Shown here: piece after piece, positions 1-14,800 of the stretch
Numbering within the stretch: position 1 is the first letter of the stretch
How the letters are laid out: each line of letters starts with the position of its first letter
DNA from: Luscinia megarhynchos
Lineage: Eukaryota; Chordata; Aves; Passeriformes; Turdidae
Assembly (NCBI GenBank): GCA_034336665.1
Contig: CM067572.1
Span: 3,712,286-3,776,285 of the forward strand
Direction: 5' to 3'
DNA length: 64,000 nt
The notes under the pieces: model-generated
What the model was told of the DNA's origin: nothing
Seen by the model: only the letters and a program-made list of their open reading frames with translations
The model's database searches: none
Program-made: the position numbers and the translations under genes

Positions 1-3000
1 AGAAATAACATGACTCAAGCCACGGCTGGTTGTGGTTGTGGTTTTGTGAAACAAAAAAATCTTACTGATGGGGAAAATTGCTGATGATTTGCTTCACAGA
101 AAGAAAAAATAAACAAGTACAGTATAACACGGAACAAAGTTACAGTTTGATCAATGATATTCTTTATATTAATAACTGATGCAAGCTGAAAAATTTGGAT
201 GTCGATTCAAATGTTTTCAGGGCTCAGAGATGGAACATAGGGCTCTGCATGCTGAATGCAGCTGTCCTGACAGGAGGATTGCAACAGCTCATGTTCATCC
301 GCACCAGGTGCCAACATCTGATACTGGAACTGCGACTCGCTGTATTTGCAGGCAAACCCTCACATTTTTATTGCACATTCACCTTCCTGTTGCTGTATTG
401 CAAACAGGATTTGAAATTTGTGCACTAAAAGGAGAGTAGATACGTCTCTTCTCACCGATGCTCCCTGCAAGACACGCTGAGATCAGACTGCAGAGCAGCC
501 CAAGGAGAGATCAGTATGTAAAGTATGTCTGGAGCACCACATTCAGCTCACTCCAGCATGCGCCATCGAGGAGAAATTAATGATACGTGGAAAGCTCATT
601 CCAGATGATCACAGTGACCAAAACTCTTGGACCTACAGACTCTTATTTCTTTTTTCCCCCCTGCACCCAAAAAGAATCCCTCTTGTTTTTATTCTAATCA
701 CAGAGCTGACTGGAAAACCAGAACTTTCCCCAACCACCCAAGTGGAAGCAAAAGTGCTGATTTCAGAGCAATAAGGGCAGAATAGAACCCAGATCATGCA
801 CCTCCCATCCTGGGGTTTTGGAACCAAGAACAGTGCACACCTTCTGGCATCATAAACAGATACATAAAAGTAAAATTAAACAGCTAAACTCTTGGGTATT
901 CCTTGGGACAAAGAAAAAGTCAGTAAGAAATGACATCAAAGATAGGTTGTTTACATATTGGAGGACCTGTCTGCCCGTCTCTTCACATTGATTTTTACGG
1001 TACAAAAATATTATTTCAGTGACAAGGATGTAAACCTTATTCAAAACAGGATTTAAACCATATCCTGCGAGTGAGGCATCTCTTCAGATAGCCTGCCTGC
1101 ACTTACAGCATACCGAAGGCATGCTGATTTTCGTCTGCAGTGTTTGTTAAGAGGGTCACAATATCAGGAAGCAGGAGAAGGCTCATCAAAGCCTCGTTGC
1201 TCGCCTTCACCGCTCATCAGCTAGACAGTACCTTGTTTTTTAAAGCTGGGCGGAAATGCATCTCCAGTGACCCATTGTTAGAAACTTCCTTTTGTCTTTA
1301 AGTTTGCTGGAAGGAGTACGGGGCCCCTTTTAACTCTTTTCCAATAGGTAATTTCCCTTAATTAGGGCTCTCATTACAAGTGAGAATTTATCAGACATGA
1401 TTAAAGAAGCATCTTGTCTCTTTCCTATCGTCTCAAAAGGGGGCATATTTTGATCTCCCAGTGTGTCTTGCAAACACAGATAAGCACAGGCAGTGAGCTG
1501 GGAGATCACAGCAGAAATTTGGCCTGCTCAGAAAGTTCATGTTTGGAACTCGGCATCCTCAGAGCTTCCCTCTGAGTCGCAGGGTGTCAGAGCTGTGGGG
1601 GAGCAGGCAGGAAACCAGGCAGATGGGACTGCAGAGCTGAGCTTTGGGGCTTCAGCAGCCACAGTTCCTCAAAAACCCCGTGAGCACTGCACAAATCATC
1701 CTTCTGCACGTCCCTGGGCTTCACTTCTTCAGAGCATCCATTCCAGGCTGCCATTCCCTCTATATAAAAGGGCAACTCCTATCTATGCCCATGGGGTTTT
1801 AATGAAAAAAAACCCTGAATATGGCCTTTTTTCTAGCACCTCTCAATGCATTTCTCCCAGCTGAATGTGTGAAAGAGCCAATACAGAGCTTGCTGAACCA
1901 AAGTCCTGCATTTATATAATGAGGTTGCTCTACAGGTGCAGCCTCTGCCATCAGTGCCCCAAACCTGCTCCTGATGCCTTCCCCTCAGCATCTGCTCCCC
2001 CAACAGGAGAAAATCTCCCACTGACTTCCAAGGCAGCCAGATTGAGCTGGTATGTTAAAAATGTACTTGGGCTCTCAGTAATATTATTTACTTTTAATAA
2101 GCATGAGTGATAAACTCATGGCCAAGTGTACTATTTTATGGAGTAACTATGGAGATGCAAGTTTTTGTTTGCTTCTGTGAACCAACCAAAAGCACCAAAA
2201 CTCATAACAGCAAGAATATTAATTTGCACCAAAAGAAACCATAATCTGGAAATTGGAAAGCATGTTATGTGCTTACTCTCATTAATGATCTAGTATTTAC
2301 ACTCACATTTAGCACAGGGTAAGCATTAGCCTGACAATAAAGAAGCAATAAGGAATTTTCCAAACATTAAAAACATTCCTGATCCGTGAATCACCTACAA
2401 TCTGAGGTGTCACAAACATTCATCTCCGTATGTGTCACCCACAAACATCTGTCCCCTCTTCCCCTCGCACGAACACGCATTCCATTCAGCCACAGATACA
2501 ATCAGGCTTTAATTTTATTTTTCTCACATAATGTTAATCAAGAGCTAAAAAGATAATTTCCTTCTACCACAAAGCAATTCCACTGTGGTGGAACAAACTG
2601 TTATCTTAAGTTTCACAGAGCAATTGTTCAATAATTCCTGTTTGTGGCTCTTTTCCAAATCCTTGAGAATAGCTCAGGCTGCCAACCCTCCTTTAAAAAA
2701 AAAAAAAAAAAAAATTCACAACAGAAGCCGAAAAGCACTTGCTGTCACTCAGGGGTTCAGTGGTGGCAGACTCGGCCATTTCTCAGAAGAAACTCCAGCT
2801 CTGAGACTCCAACACGCAGAAACGCGCTGTCTGTTTGAAGACAATTGTCTGGAAAGATACAAGCTCCCAGACTGTAAATTTGTCTCAGCACCAGCCCTCC
2901 GAGATGGTGTTATCTTGGCTTGGTGAATTCAGTGAATTGGAAGCTCCATGAGGAAAAATAATAAGAAGGATACTTGGCATTTCTGCAGTGTTTTCTACAT

Positions 3001-6000
3001 GCAAAGCACAGAACAAGCTTCAAGCGTTTAATGTCTATTAAAGACTGGGAGGGCGTTTTGTTGCGTGAAAGGAAACTGATAACGTGGATTTCTTCAGCAA
3101 AAACTAATAAAGTGTTCTGTTTCTATGGAAAAAAAAATTAAAAATAATAACAACAGCCCTTAGTCAGAAAGTATGCTTCATGTCAAAATGGCAATTAATT
3201 TGAGCCCGTGATCTCACGGAGGAAGGGACAGTCATTTACTGCAGCTCGTACAATGAGCAGCTCAACAGGGCACTGCCCTGCCCGGCAGTGGGAGCTACAT
3301 CAGACAAATATTAGAGCAATATTAATCACCAGGAGTGAAAGTGCAGCACCCAGCTGCTGTTTCAAAGTCTCTGGGCCCGAGCCAAGTGAGGAATAGGGCA
3401 GGGAGGGAGCTGCAGGAGCTCAGCCCAGTAGACACAGGGCACATAGAGATGAGATCCCACCTGACCTCCAAAGCATCCCAAAATAACCTAACAACAACCT
3501 GGCCAGGATTTTCCCAAGGGTTTGACCACATCTTGCTCAGGGCAGATCCCACTGCTGGGCAAGTCTGGTGTTATCAACCCCACACTTGCATCGTGTTCAA
3601 TCCCCATACTAAAAGGAAGGGTAAACAAGATGGTTTTTGCTCCAGAGCATCAATATCTACAAAGGTAATCCATGTGGATCAACCACAATTTTGGCTTCAT
3701 TTAAATGTTTCTTTAAAATATTTCTACTTTGGAACAAATGTATGTCCCAATGAAGTTATTCTCACTCTAGAGTGGAGTAAAATTTAAAAATCAATCCAGA
3801 CCTTCTTCTCTAAACAAGAAAAAAAATAATTAAAATAAAAAAAGCTCTCACCCACTGTTTAGAGTAATACAGCAGACTTTTCAGGGCTGAAACACACTGT
3901 TTTATCCAGTCTCTAAAATTTCTAGGCTAAAAATGAGAGAACAACCCAACCATTCTGGAAAGATGCTCTCGAGGCAGAAGAGGGAAAACAAACAGACATA
4001 AATAACCAGCAGCTGCAGAGGAGCTTGGCTGCCTCCATACCTGCACTCTGCACAAAGGCAGTGAGATTTATACAACATACAGCTGAGATGAAAACCCTGC
4101 TGTGGAGTTAAGCAGGACTGGTCCCCCACCAGCCCAGAGCACTGAGGTTACCTTACTCCCCCTCCCGAAAAAATAGCCAAAACAAAACCCCACAGACACA
4201 TTGCCTTAAAGATAAGCTCCGTGTTAGCCTTTTGACATATTAGAGCTCACAAATCAGATTAAATGTATAGAACCATGCCAACAACAAGGATCAGCAAGAG
4301 CCTCTTGCCATGGTGTTAAAGCCTCATGGAAGAGAAACAAGCTGGGCTTTCCTGTTGCAGGTGGAACATTCTCCAACCCGCATAGCTCAGTGTCTCTGCT
4401 ATGGAACAAGGGGCTTCTCCTGTTCTGTCTGCTCTGCATGGAGCTCAACAAAAGCAAAAATCAATAAGGACAGGAAGAGGGGAGATGCCAGATCATATAC
4501 TGCATTTTTGACAATTCTGTCCTCAGTCATGGAGGTAAAACATTGAAATAATTGCCAGGAGCAAAGATATTTGTTAAGTCCTGCTCTCTCTTGTGGCTTG
4601 CCAGGCAAAGCAGTGTTTATAAGGCCAGGTTCTTTTCACAAGTCCTCACACAAATCCTACTGAGATCAGCTGGCGTGCTACACAAGCCTTTCAGACCATC
4701 ACATGCCCTGGAGACCAGACCTCTCATTCCAATCCCGGGTTCCCACATTCAGTAATTTACCTATTCCACCCCAATCTCTCCTGGCTTTACATCCCTGACC
4801 TTACAGACGCTGTTCCCTTTAAGTTCCCCCTGGCTCAGAGATGCAGACAAGGGAGAAGGACCACCCTGGGCTAAAACACACATATATGCACATGACTTAA
4901 CACCCTGATCCTCCAGGATAAGCTATGAGCCTGTAAATCACCACACTTCCAGAAAACAATAGCCACCTCTTGTTTAAATAAAACTGCACCTGCTACATTA
5001 ACATACCACCGAACAATCGCTTTGTTTTTCGCCAGGAATCCAGGCTGAAGCCACGCTGCTTCCTGACCCAAATACTGAGAGGGTATTCTTAGAAGGGGAG
5101 AGGGTTTCACAGAGAGCACCAGTTTAGCTGTGATCACCTTCCTTCCTCCTTTTGTACTGGGGATACGTGCTTCTGTTTAGCTTTCAACAGGTTTATTTCC
5201 ATCGCGGCTCTCCAAGACCTTGCAGCCCTTCTTTGGCAAATATTGCATCTTTTTGTTTCCTATCACAAGTTTTGAAGTGAGATTTGGGCCATCTCGAGTA
5301 ATTTTTTAGGAGATTTTTCTCCCATCCAAAGAGTTAAAGCCAAGCAGGTGCTGGCTAAAAACCTCTTTGCCAAATGTTTGAGTGTTGGTAAATTGTTGTG
5401 CTCTCATCCCCAACAGGTAAATTATGATGCCTGTTTCAAGTTTATTTAACTCTGCTCAAAGATTTTTTTATTGATTGTGCTGGAACCCTCTTCTAGTGGA
5501 GTTATTTTGCTCAAATAATGTGCTCAGTTGTGACTGAAAAATGGACTGTTGGAGAGGCTGGGTCACGGATGCAGGGAGCAATAAGAGTTTTGTAGAAGTA
5601 GGCAGTGGATGCAAGAGCCAACTTCTCCATTTCACAAAGAAACACAGTGTCTCCAGTGAGGAGCATGGACAGGGCATTGCTAAGCCAAAAACCAATTTAA
5701 TTCCTGAATCTGAGCCCAAAGCAAACCCAAACCCAGCCCAGCCAGTACACTTCTGCTTAGATGTGCATCTCACAACGAGCACCATGCCTCCCCACCCGTA
5801 TCCACCCACGGCCAGGAGCTCTTCCTCATGACCAGCTTTCCAGGAACGTGGTGCCCACTCCTCCTCTCATCCTCTTCCTGGACGCCTGCCCCACGCCACG
5901 CTTCCTGCTCGTCCCACACTGCTCTGGGCTGGATCCAGCACCTCCCAGTTCACACAATCATTTCCACTCTTGGCTGCCTGAAGCCAGCAAACTTTGTGGG

Positions 6001-9000
6001 AGCTGTGCTCCACAGCCCCCATCGACAGTAACATCAAAGTTCCAGCCTTTTAAAACTACAGCTGAACTTATAAAACACCATCTGGGTTCAGACCATCCTA
6101 CACAATCGTAAGAATATTTGTCCTGCTCCTGCAGGCACTGCTAGTAGGTTACTCCTCTTCCTTTTATTCAAATTACAGCACTGCAGCCTGAGCATCGAGT
6201 GGCTTCTAGTGGAGCAGCTCAGAATTAAAGAGAATCTTATCAAGCTGCATTTCAAGGCACTGCTTGGAGTTTCAAGTGAATCCTGGAAGGCAGGTTGCAT
6301 AGTCTTCAGTGAACTGACTGACCACCATGGGAACTGGGATTTCCTCTCACACAAACCAGCAAACACACAAGCCCACATCAGCACTCACCACAACACTTTC
6401 ATAACAACAAATCTCTGCATGCCTCATCTACAGAGTGCCCAAGCAGTCCACTCTCATTATTGTTCCTTTCCAATCAATATATTAAATTACTTTTAAAAAG
6501 CTTCCACATGCAAGACGTGAAATTTCTCAAAGTACCATATAGTGGAAGAAATTACCCTGGAAGCCAGGTTAACCTCCTGGTCCTTCTATCAGCAAGATGT
6601 GTAACCCTATACCAGGGAAACAGACCCCAGCTCTCCTCAAGACCTGCCCTGACCAGCACCTGCTCTGCTGCACCCTTCCCCTGTGGTGGATCCCAAGTGA
6701 CATCACTGGCCAATGCCTTGGCCAAACCCCCATGTGATTTCACTGCCTCCACACCAGAGAACCAAACTGGGATGCAAAGCCCTGTGTGCCCCCTCCCAGG
6801 GCCAGCACCAAGATGGGCAGTGGGAATCACCAGTGCCTGCAGAGTTTCACTCTGAGTCTCAGCAGTGACCGCAGCCACCCGTGCAGGAGCTGTCGCTGTG
6901 CCACAAGAAAGGGACAGCCAGGTGCTGGGAAGTCTTTGCTGCTCAGCAGCAGCTTGGGGTCAGGAGGAACCAGTACATCTTACAATGAAGGGAAACTGAG
7001 CCAAGCTCTGGACCAGTCCCTTCCTGACACAGGGGCATTTGAAATATGGGTCAAGAACAAAGAGTCCTGGTAATAACAGTTTGTCTCGCACGGTAAAAAA
7101 CACGAATATTGGGTTCACAAGCTGAATTCCAAACTGCCTGGCCATTTTCCCTTCAACTTTCCAAATTTATTGTAGTATGAGAGCTTGGCTCTCTTTGTAG
7201 TGTTTAAGTGACTGACACATCACTCAGTCATGGAGACTCACATCCTCAGCTCTGCCATGTCAGAGGGCAGAGCCAACTCTTGCATGAGCACATGCTGCCC
7301 AAGTTCAACAGTTACCTGTGCATCCATGGGAAAGTTAATTCCTGCTAGAGCCCTCAATTATCAGTTTTCTTTAATTTTGCTGTGCTGCAGGGTTCTCTAC
7401 TACCTTGCTCCTTCTGAAAGCCAGTCAGCTCTATCACCAACCCTCCCAAACACAGTGGTCTCTGGAATATGGATGGCATGGAACCCACCACTGACAGCAT
7501 CTCCAAAATTCACAAGGGTCAGAATCAGATTGTCACCACTAATGGACATGAGAGAGACACCTTCACCCTCTGTATGATGGCTGCCTGCTGTAGATACATC
7601 CAACACCTGCCAAGCAGAGGGACCAGCTTCTGTCCCAAGAGGGTAAAGAAAAAAACAACAGGAGGGAGGACAGGGAGTGTCATTTGGTCTTGGAGCAAAG
7701 CCTAGAAGAAGCACAACTTGCATCTTTGGCCCCACACCCTTCTCCTGCTCTAGTCACTAGAGAGTACTTCTTCCCTTCCCTTTTATCAGTCAGGCTCACA
7801 GATTGAATGTTATCAATTGACAGCTTTAAAGCTAAGGAATTGTATAAATTAAATACAGTCTGAAGCAAATATACTGAGGAGCTAGAATTTATATACACAC
7901 TAGATATGGGAGCTCTTAGTTATTACCCACTTAAGGCTGTGGCACTGATGAATGGTAAGGCCACCCCATCCCTGAAGGCACTTTTCATTACCCACAGTAT
8001 AGGAATATTGAGAGTGTGTGTGCATGTATCCAGCATGACTGCTCATTTCCATAGTTCTCCATCAGGTTTGCATTCAGTTTATAAAATAAAAAATTACTCC
8101 AGGGACACATTTCACTCATTCCAGAACCCTTTCTCTCTCCCTCTCTTCCCCCAGCCCATATCCTGGCTGCCTCTCTCCTTCTCACAGCCCCAATACTGTA
8201 ACAATGCCTTTAAATCTGATGGTGCTTATTAAATGAAACAACTTAATTACTATCAATATATAATGTTGTGTACTTCAGCCTCAACCGAGGCGTCTGATCC
8301 CATTCTGCTCCTGACCTTTAATGGCCATCAAAGCAAAGTAATTTTGGTCAGCTCAGTACAGCTCTGACACATGCCCAGGTCAGGAAGATGAAGGGACACT
8401 AATCTACCATGTTACCCTGCCCATTGTTTAATACCTTTTTCAATAGAATCTAATAACTGGAGAAATGCCAGTTTTCTGTCTAGTTTGGGTTAAAACCTCT
8501 TTCGCTGAAAATAAATAATTATGGAACATTCTGAATAGCCCAGGGTTTACATAATTGGTGCCTCTTAGACAGACCAATATACTTGCCTTTGAAGTTTAAG
8601 GAGAGGAATTTAGGAATTCAAATCAGCAGCAGCGCTCCTGAGTGCGCTGCACTCTCCATCTTGGAGGGGCCAGCACCCAAGCAGGCTTAATTAAGGGAAG
8701 TGAAAACCACTTTCGATTCACCAAGGTAACACAACAAGTGCATTGCTTCCTCTGAATTGAGGGGAAAATAGCAGGAATGCTTCCACTCAACGGCAGCTAT
8801 TCTGCAGGCTGGGACTCGAGTCCTTCAGAGGGGATGGGGGGAAAGAAATCTGTCATAAAATAACCAGTAACACAGCACCCCGTGCATAAAGACAACAGGA
8901 GTGTTTAGGTTCAAGCATTACTATTTATACATATTGTTTCCCTAGTGCTAAACAAAACAGGTTTTCCCATGCCAAAGCAAGGGATGCTGCCAGGAGAACT

Positions 9001-9132
9001 AGACACCCTGTCTGGATCGGACAAATAGCTTGACCTATTGACAGGGCAGCTGGATGCAGCAATATTTTACAGCAGGCTCACTTTGCTAATGCACTTGCAC
9101 TAGGCCATTCTCAAAAGCAACCCACGCTCCAG

Positions 9133-9161
9133 AAAAAAAATAAATAAATAAATAAATAAAA
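9133..9161. repeat. A-rich/(TAAA)n microsatellite
   Basis: A short poly-A run passes into five tandem TAAA units. It is an ordinary simple repeat inside the MECOM intron, possibly the tail of a decayed retroposon, although no retroposon body is recognisable next to it. Confidence 0.85.
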
Positions 9162-9965
9162 CCCCAACAACTTAACCACAGCACAAAAACGTCACATCAA
9201 GGCGGATACCAGCGACTCTCTGGCAAACCAGCCCTGGCTGCATCAAATGCACGGGCAGGAAACTGGGGAAGCATTCAGGGATTGCCAGCTTCAAACCAGC
9301 CCTGCCTCTGTGCTGGTGAAAGAGGGAGGCTACAAATCATATCTGCCCAGCTTTTGAAAACACCAGTCACGGAAGCTGAGCAGAAAACACAGAAGGATGT
9401 TTTTGTTAATTACCTGTTTCTCCGCTGCCCATTCTTTACCTGAAGCCATTAGTCATGTAACAGAGCGGGCAGGTAACAAAACCCAGCGACAGAGATTTAT
9501 AGGGCATCTCTCAACCCCAGGGTCCCACAGCAGCTTACAGGGCTGGGATTACATCATGCCAGAGCTCTTCAAAGGCTGAGAGGCCAAAACCGCCCTTGGT
9601 GCAGCCTCCACCACCCCGCAGGTGCCGCTCCAGGTCACGAGGAGTTTTGCAGATCCACAGGGACAGGCTCCATCCCTCCCAGCCCCCGTCCAAGGGGAGC
9701 AGAAGCAGGATGTGTTGGGCTCTGTGCAGCTCAGCCTCTGCACTGTCCACGCAAGGGAAACAGGGAGGAATGCCATCAGCTCCGGGGGAGTTGTACGGGT
9801 GTAACTTAGAGCAGGATTTGTAATCAATCCTCACCCAGACACTTACTTGAGAAGGAATTCAGGGTTTGGCTGTATGTACACCAGAATCACTTCACAACCA
9901 CTGAATACATTTGTGATGTAATTGAATCCCTCTGTGATTTTTCTTAAAGACAGACCTTATCCATT

Positions 9966-10032
9966 TAGGGTCGATTCTGCATCATTACAGTTAATGGGAG
10001 TTTTGCCACTTACTTTAGTGACATTGGGGCTG
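9966..10032. mobile_element. Ancient amniote interspersed-repeat relic
   Basis: The stretch contains GGGTCGATTCTGC, TTAATGGGAGTTTTGCCACT and a following 'tttagtgacattggggc'. This is the style of the old palindromic non-autonomous DNA transposons scattered through turtle, crocodile and bird genomes, whose cores read like 'cattgaagtcaatgggag'. The assignment rests on remembered family style, not on a library search. Only one decayed arm is visible, so it is a fossil fragment. Confidence 0.45.
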
Positions 10033-11537
10033 AGAAGGGATCAGGGCAGAGCAGATCACTCCACACGATGCATCAGCTGCATCTCTGGCTGTCAGCTTCT
10101 CCAAGAGTCAGGAAAGGAGTATTTTGCCATTATTTTGGAGAAAAGTTTACTCTTACAGGGCACAAATACTGAGACTTGATCAGGAGTCTGACGATACTTT
10201 GTCCTCATCCCAGGGTAGCTGCTGAAATCAGCAGAGAGCCAGTTCCAGCCTGGGCAGTGGTCAGCTGGACACAGAGGTGTTTCAGCACTGCCATTATGTG
10301 CTTCCCACACACTAGATTTGCAAGAAAATTGTATCCTCTTTCCAGACACAAAGCTGAAGTGCAAAAATATCCTTTTGATTCAAAAGCAAGCACACAAAAG
10401 CATTTTTCCTCATAAACTGCCATGCAAACCTTTTCCCTTTTTCCTGCCAGCCCTTCTCTGTATCTGATCCCACATTTGTTTGCCCTGAGTGGAAAACACT
10501 GGCGAGTTTAAATGGCATGAGTCAACTCCCACAATCAAGGGCACAGCCTAGACCACCAAATCACAGCTTATGAGTCTTTCCTAGCATATTCTGAGATAAA
10601 AGATCTCAGTTTTATTCAAACAGAGCCAAACCCTGCTGATACCTAATTTTGCTTCTATTACCTCATTAATAACCTACAGACATTTGCAGCTTACACTTCT
10701 TTATGTCTGCATTGTGGTTGTCATACCAAGGCACAAGGGCTATATCTTCTTGTATTTGTTTTGGGTTTAATTCCCAGTTCTAGTCTATGCCTCTGCCACC
10801 TTTGCAGGGCTGAGCTCAATTAACCCTTTTGTGCTCCCTTTGCAGTGAGCTGCAGCAGCTGACAAGCAATATGTGATCTTTTAACAGTATTAATGTATTC
10901 ATGTGAAAATGTTCATTGACAGCTTTATGTGGCCCGGCAATCACTAAAAGTGAGATTTAAAGTACAAAAGTGGCATTTAGTATTTGAGTGTAAGGGCATG
11001 TTCACTGTGTCAGTTAATTGCAAACATGTTTAAAATGTATATTTTCAGCTAAAAACCAACCTATATGTTTAACAAATACTTTTCATATTGGTCGGACTGG
11101 AAAAACCAAAAACAAGCTAGAGTAATTTGACCATGTCAGGTAAACTCTTTAAAAAAAGGTTTTAAATGAGGGATAAAACTGTTTACAAGTTTTTAACTGT
11201 AAAATATTTCTTTTCTTCTTGTATCTTGCCAATACCAATAAAGAAACAACATGTATAAATATATATAAACAGACACTTGGCATAAGAGCACATTTCATGA
11301 AATATGAGTAATAGAGCAGGAAAATTCAAAGTATATTTCTTTTTTTACTGTACTGAATGGACAGGTTACTGTTAAGAATACATTATGTGCAGATGGATGA
11401 AAACACAAAGTGCATGCAGAATACGTAGGATGTGAACAGGGTGTTCATTTCCAGGTAGAAACACAAACATTTTGGTTCATTTCAGATCTCACTTACACTG
11501 CACTATTTGGTGCCATTTCATTGACTCCCATGTATTT

Positions 11538-11645
11538 GGACTTGAGTCCAGCAAAGCACTTAAACACATGCTTAGCTCTAAGCGCACAATAGTCCCCTTG
11601 AAGTCAAATTAAGCACATATTTACGTGCTTTGCTGGATCAGGGCC
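11538..11645. mobile_element. Palindromic MITE-like DNA transposon relic
   Basis: Two arms of about 36 nt (11538-11574 and 11610-11645) are inverted copies of each other. Both carry CCAGCAAAGCAC followed by an imperfect match ending in GCTTA. About 35 nt separate them, including 'agtccccttgaagtcaaa'. Long terminal inverted repeats without coding capacity indicate a small non-autonomous DNA transposon. The outer end 'ggatcagggcc' resembles the ends of old amniote palindromic elements. The autonomous family is not identified. Confidence 0.65.
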
Positions 11646-11810
11646 ATACTACAGATTTACACAGATGTAAGTGAGCTCAGATGAGCTCAAGCCACAATGT
11701 TTGTGTCCAGATTCAAATCCAATTGGCAAATGCTTTCAAAAGCCGGAGGTATTTGGATTAGGGGTTTTGGTCCAAGCCAATCTGTAACTTTAGTACCTGA
11801 ACCCGCATTT

Positions 11811-11862
11811 CTTGTGCGCCCAAGACTCCCATCGGCATTAGTGGGAGCTTTGGAGGCACAAG
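11811..11862. mobile_element. Second short palindromic repeat relic
   Basis: The element begins CTTGTGCGCCCAAGACTCCC and ends in the imperfect reverse complement (gggagctttggaggcacaag), a hairpin of about 22-nt arms around a tiny loop. It lies 165 bp from the palindromic relic at 11538-11645 and has the same 'cattagtgggagctt' style. It is probably another old DNA-transposon fragment, possibly the other end of a larger element disrupted in between. Confidence 0.5.
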
Positions 11863-14800
11863 AACTACAAGAGCAAGACCTCTGGGACTAAAGAGCCAAT
11901 TTACTTAAACCCAAATTATAACATTTTTTAACCTTTAGATTAAACCAAACTCCCACCAGAGTTCAGCCCTCGCTCCATTACATTTCTCACCCAGCATTTG
12001 GATTTTTTTGTTTATCGTATTACTATTGCTTTTGGCCAGCATTCATTTTATTATATAACATTAACCTAGGAAAAACTAATGGGCACCATCAAATAGCTGT
12101 TAACATAAAGCACTTACAAACAAGTGCCATTAGTGGACCAGCGGACAGCACAGGAACTCATTTATGTTACATCTGTTAACGTTGGATAAACACAGATTTA
12201 CAGTTTTTAAACGGTGAATGATGCCTCAGTCTGGCCAGAAATTAATTGACAGGTTTTTCACAGACTTCACAGCTCCAGCAATGGGGTGCCACACACTGAA
12301 CCCCAGCCATGGATAAGCCAGGAAAGAGGTGCTAGAGCACACATTGACACACATTTTCACCCTCATGCACACACCGGCTTCTAACATGGCTGGATTTTTC
12401 ACCTGGGACATCAGACACAGGAGCCCATTCCTACATGGAAAAAAAAAACTTCAAAGCATCAGGAGCAGAAGTTATCACCTCCCACTCTGCAGCTCTAGCA
12501 CGCTCTGCACGGATCAGCAGGTTCCTGCTTCTGGTATTGCTCAGGGCAGAGGTGGCTGCTGGCTCTGGGAAGCCTGTGGTTCCCACAAATGTGAGAAACA
12601 CCAGCACCAACATGGGAAATCCCCCTAACCCAGCATTGAGGGCAGCACCAGAAGCTGGGGAGCCCTTTGAGCAACTCCTGCCCTCTCCAGAGGATGCTCC
12701 TTATCAGCAACAGCCTCCAACACACCCCTCACCCTTGCTGTGGTCAGCAAAGCCTCTGTGGGTCAGCTTCTGGTTTTATCAGACACCCTTGTAGGATTAG
12801 CACACCTTTTCTTGCTTATTAGCCAAAACCAGAGTGAGGTGGTGCTATTCAATCACCTCCACCCCTGCAAATGCAACAGGCAAAGCTCTCACAGCACACT
12901 GTGAGTGTTCAAGAGAAGGGCAGGCCCTGAGCACCCTGAAAACCATCTCCCTTCTCACACACTGGGAGCAGGGCAGCAGGAAACTGAGAAACACACTGGG
13001 TTCTGCTGCTGCCTGATGGCCACCCAAACCTGCAGTCAGAAATTAACTAATTTTTCCCTTTTTAATAAGTGTTTCTATACATCAAGGAAAGTACAGACAA
13101 CATGGCTGGGAGGAGAAATAGCAGAAGTGCTGGCATTAAAGACTGCAACACAAAGTGAAACTAGATGTGGCATCCAGCACCAATTCCCACAATATTTTAA
13201 CTATGGATAGGGAGACTGTGCTGGGAACAGAGTGGTTTGTCATTCCCCAGGCTAATCTCCAACATGATCTGAAAAGCATACAGGGGAGGGGAAAAAAACC
13301 TCTTCCTCCCATTGCTTTGGGATTTTGTAACCAACACTGAAACAAAACAAAAAAACTCAACACCAATAGACACAATACTAAACAAGCAAAAACTTTTCAC
13401 GAAAAAAAAAAAAAAAAAGTAGTTATTTCTCAAGGAACCATCAAACCATTTCTTGTAGCCTCTGTCCAAATTACAGGAAAAATAACATTTTGACACCAGG
13501 TCTGGAATGACACCTTGAGACTCCTGTTAGAGCATGCATCATGCATTTACACCCAGGAGATGAAAACACCCCCAGTTTTGACTGCAGGCAGCAAAAAGCA
13601 GCAGCACACTTTGCCAAAGCCCAAAATCACCTCCCAGCCCAAACCCACCACTACCTGCAGTACCTGAGATCACAACTCCATACACAGCTTCACCTGGAGC
13701 AGGGTGCAAAACACAGCCCATGGTGTCCTACAGGACAAACAGCAAAATACTCCAAAGAGAGAACCCTGTCTTCTGCCAGCACAGAGCTGATCTTTCTGCT
13801 CCCTGATTACCTTGCAAACAAGTGTGGAATAGAGGAGCCAACCTCACAGTGATGTGGCACAGCTGAGCAGGTCCCCGTGCAGTCCCAGCTGTGAGGAGGT
13901 GAAGCTCAGGAGATGCACAATCACCCTTAAAATCTTTCTTTTCTCTTTGTACTGAGTGGCCTTCGCCCCTGTATCTCCACCAGCCCTGTGTCCCTTCCCC
14001 TCTCAGGCCATATGACACATCAGATGCACAAAGACACCTTGTGAGCTTCTGAAAATCTGAGAAATCCTGTTGCAATCACAGAAAGAAATCAGCTGGACAG
14101 CCTAGGTACTTGAAAGTCTGTAGAGGACAACATCAGGTGGGGCACAGTCCCAGTTCATTAGTACATAATTACAAAAGCAGATGTCCTGCTCTTCTATATT
14201 GCTTTTTGCCTTTTTTTTTCCCTTGAAAAACTTGTACTTTAGTTAACTGCCTTTCTTCACTCAAACATTCAGGAAACCAGTAATGATATAACTCCAGTCT
14301 AAAATTTACTTTTCCTCAGAATGTGTTGCACATCTCAACAGAGTTTTTAAAGATATTATATAATTTTTAATAACCACCAAGATCAGTGTAGCTGTAATAC
14401 TGGAAAAATATCCTAAAAACTGATAAAGCACCGAGGGCTAGAAAACAGAAGAGTGACTGATGAGTAGTCCTGATAATTCTGTATATCAGGAAGTGGAATG
14501 AGAGATGGATAGATAACATAATGTTGTTATATAGCCACAAAAACAAGCCTATAAAGATATTCCCAGAAATTAAAGCCTGGGCTGTCTCACCACGATTCTT
14601 TGCTGTGAAATAAATGATACCTATGGAAGAATGCAAACCCCAAGGACACACCAAAACTACAAAAAGGAGAGAAAAATCCTTATTTTAAAGAACTGAAACT
14701 ATTTTCCACTTCTAAGTGTTAGACACAAAAGACCTCGACAGAGTGAAGATTGCCCTGTGTCTGCTTTCTCCACCTCTGGATGGATCCCAGGAGGAGCAGC

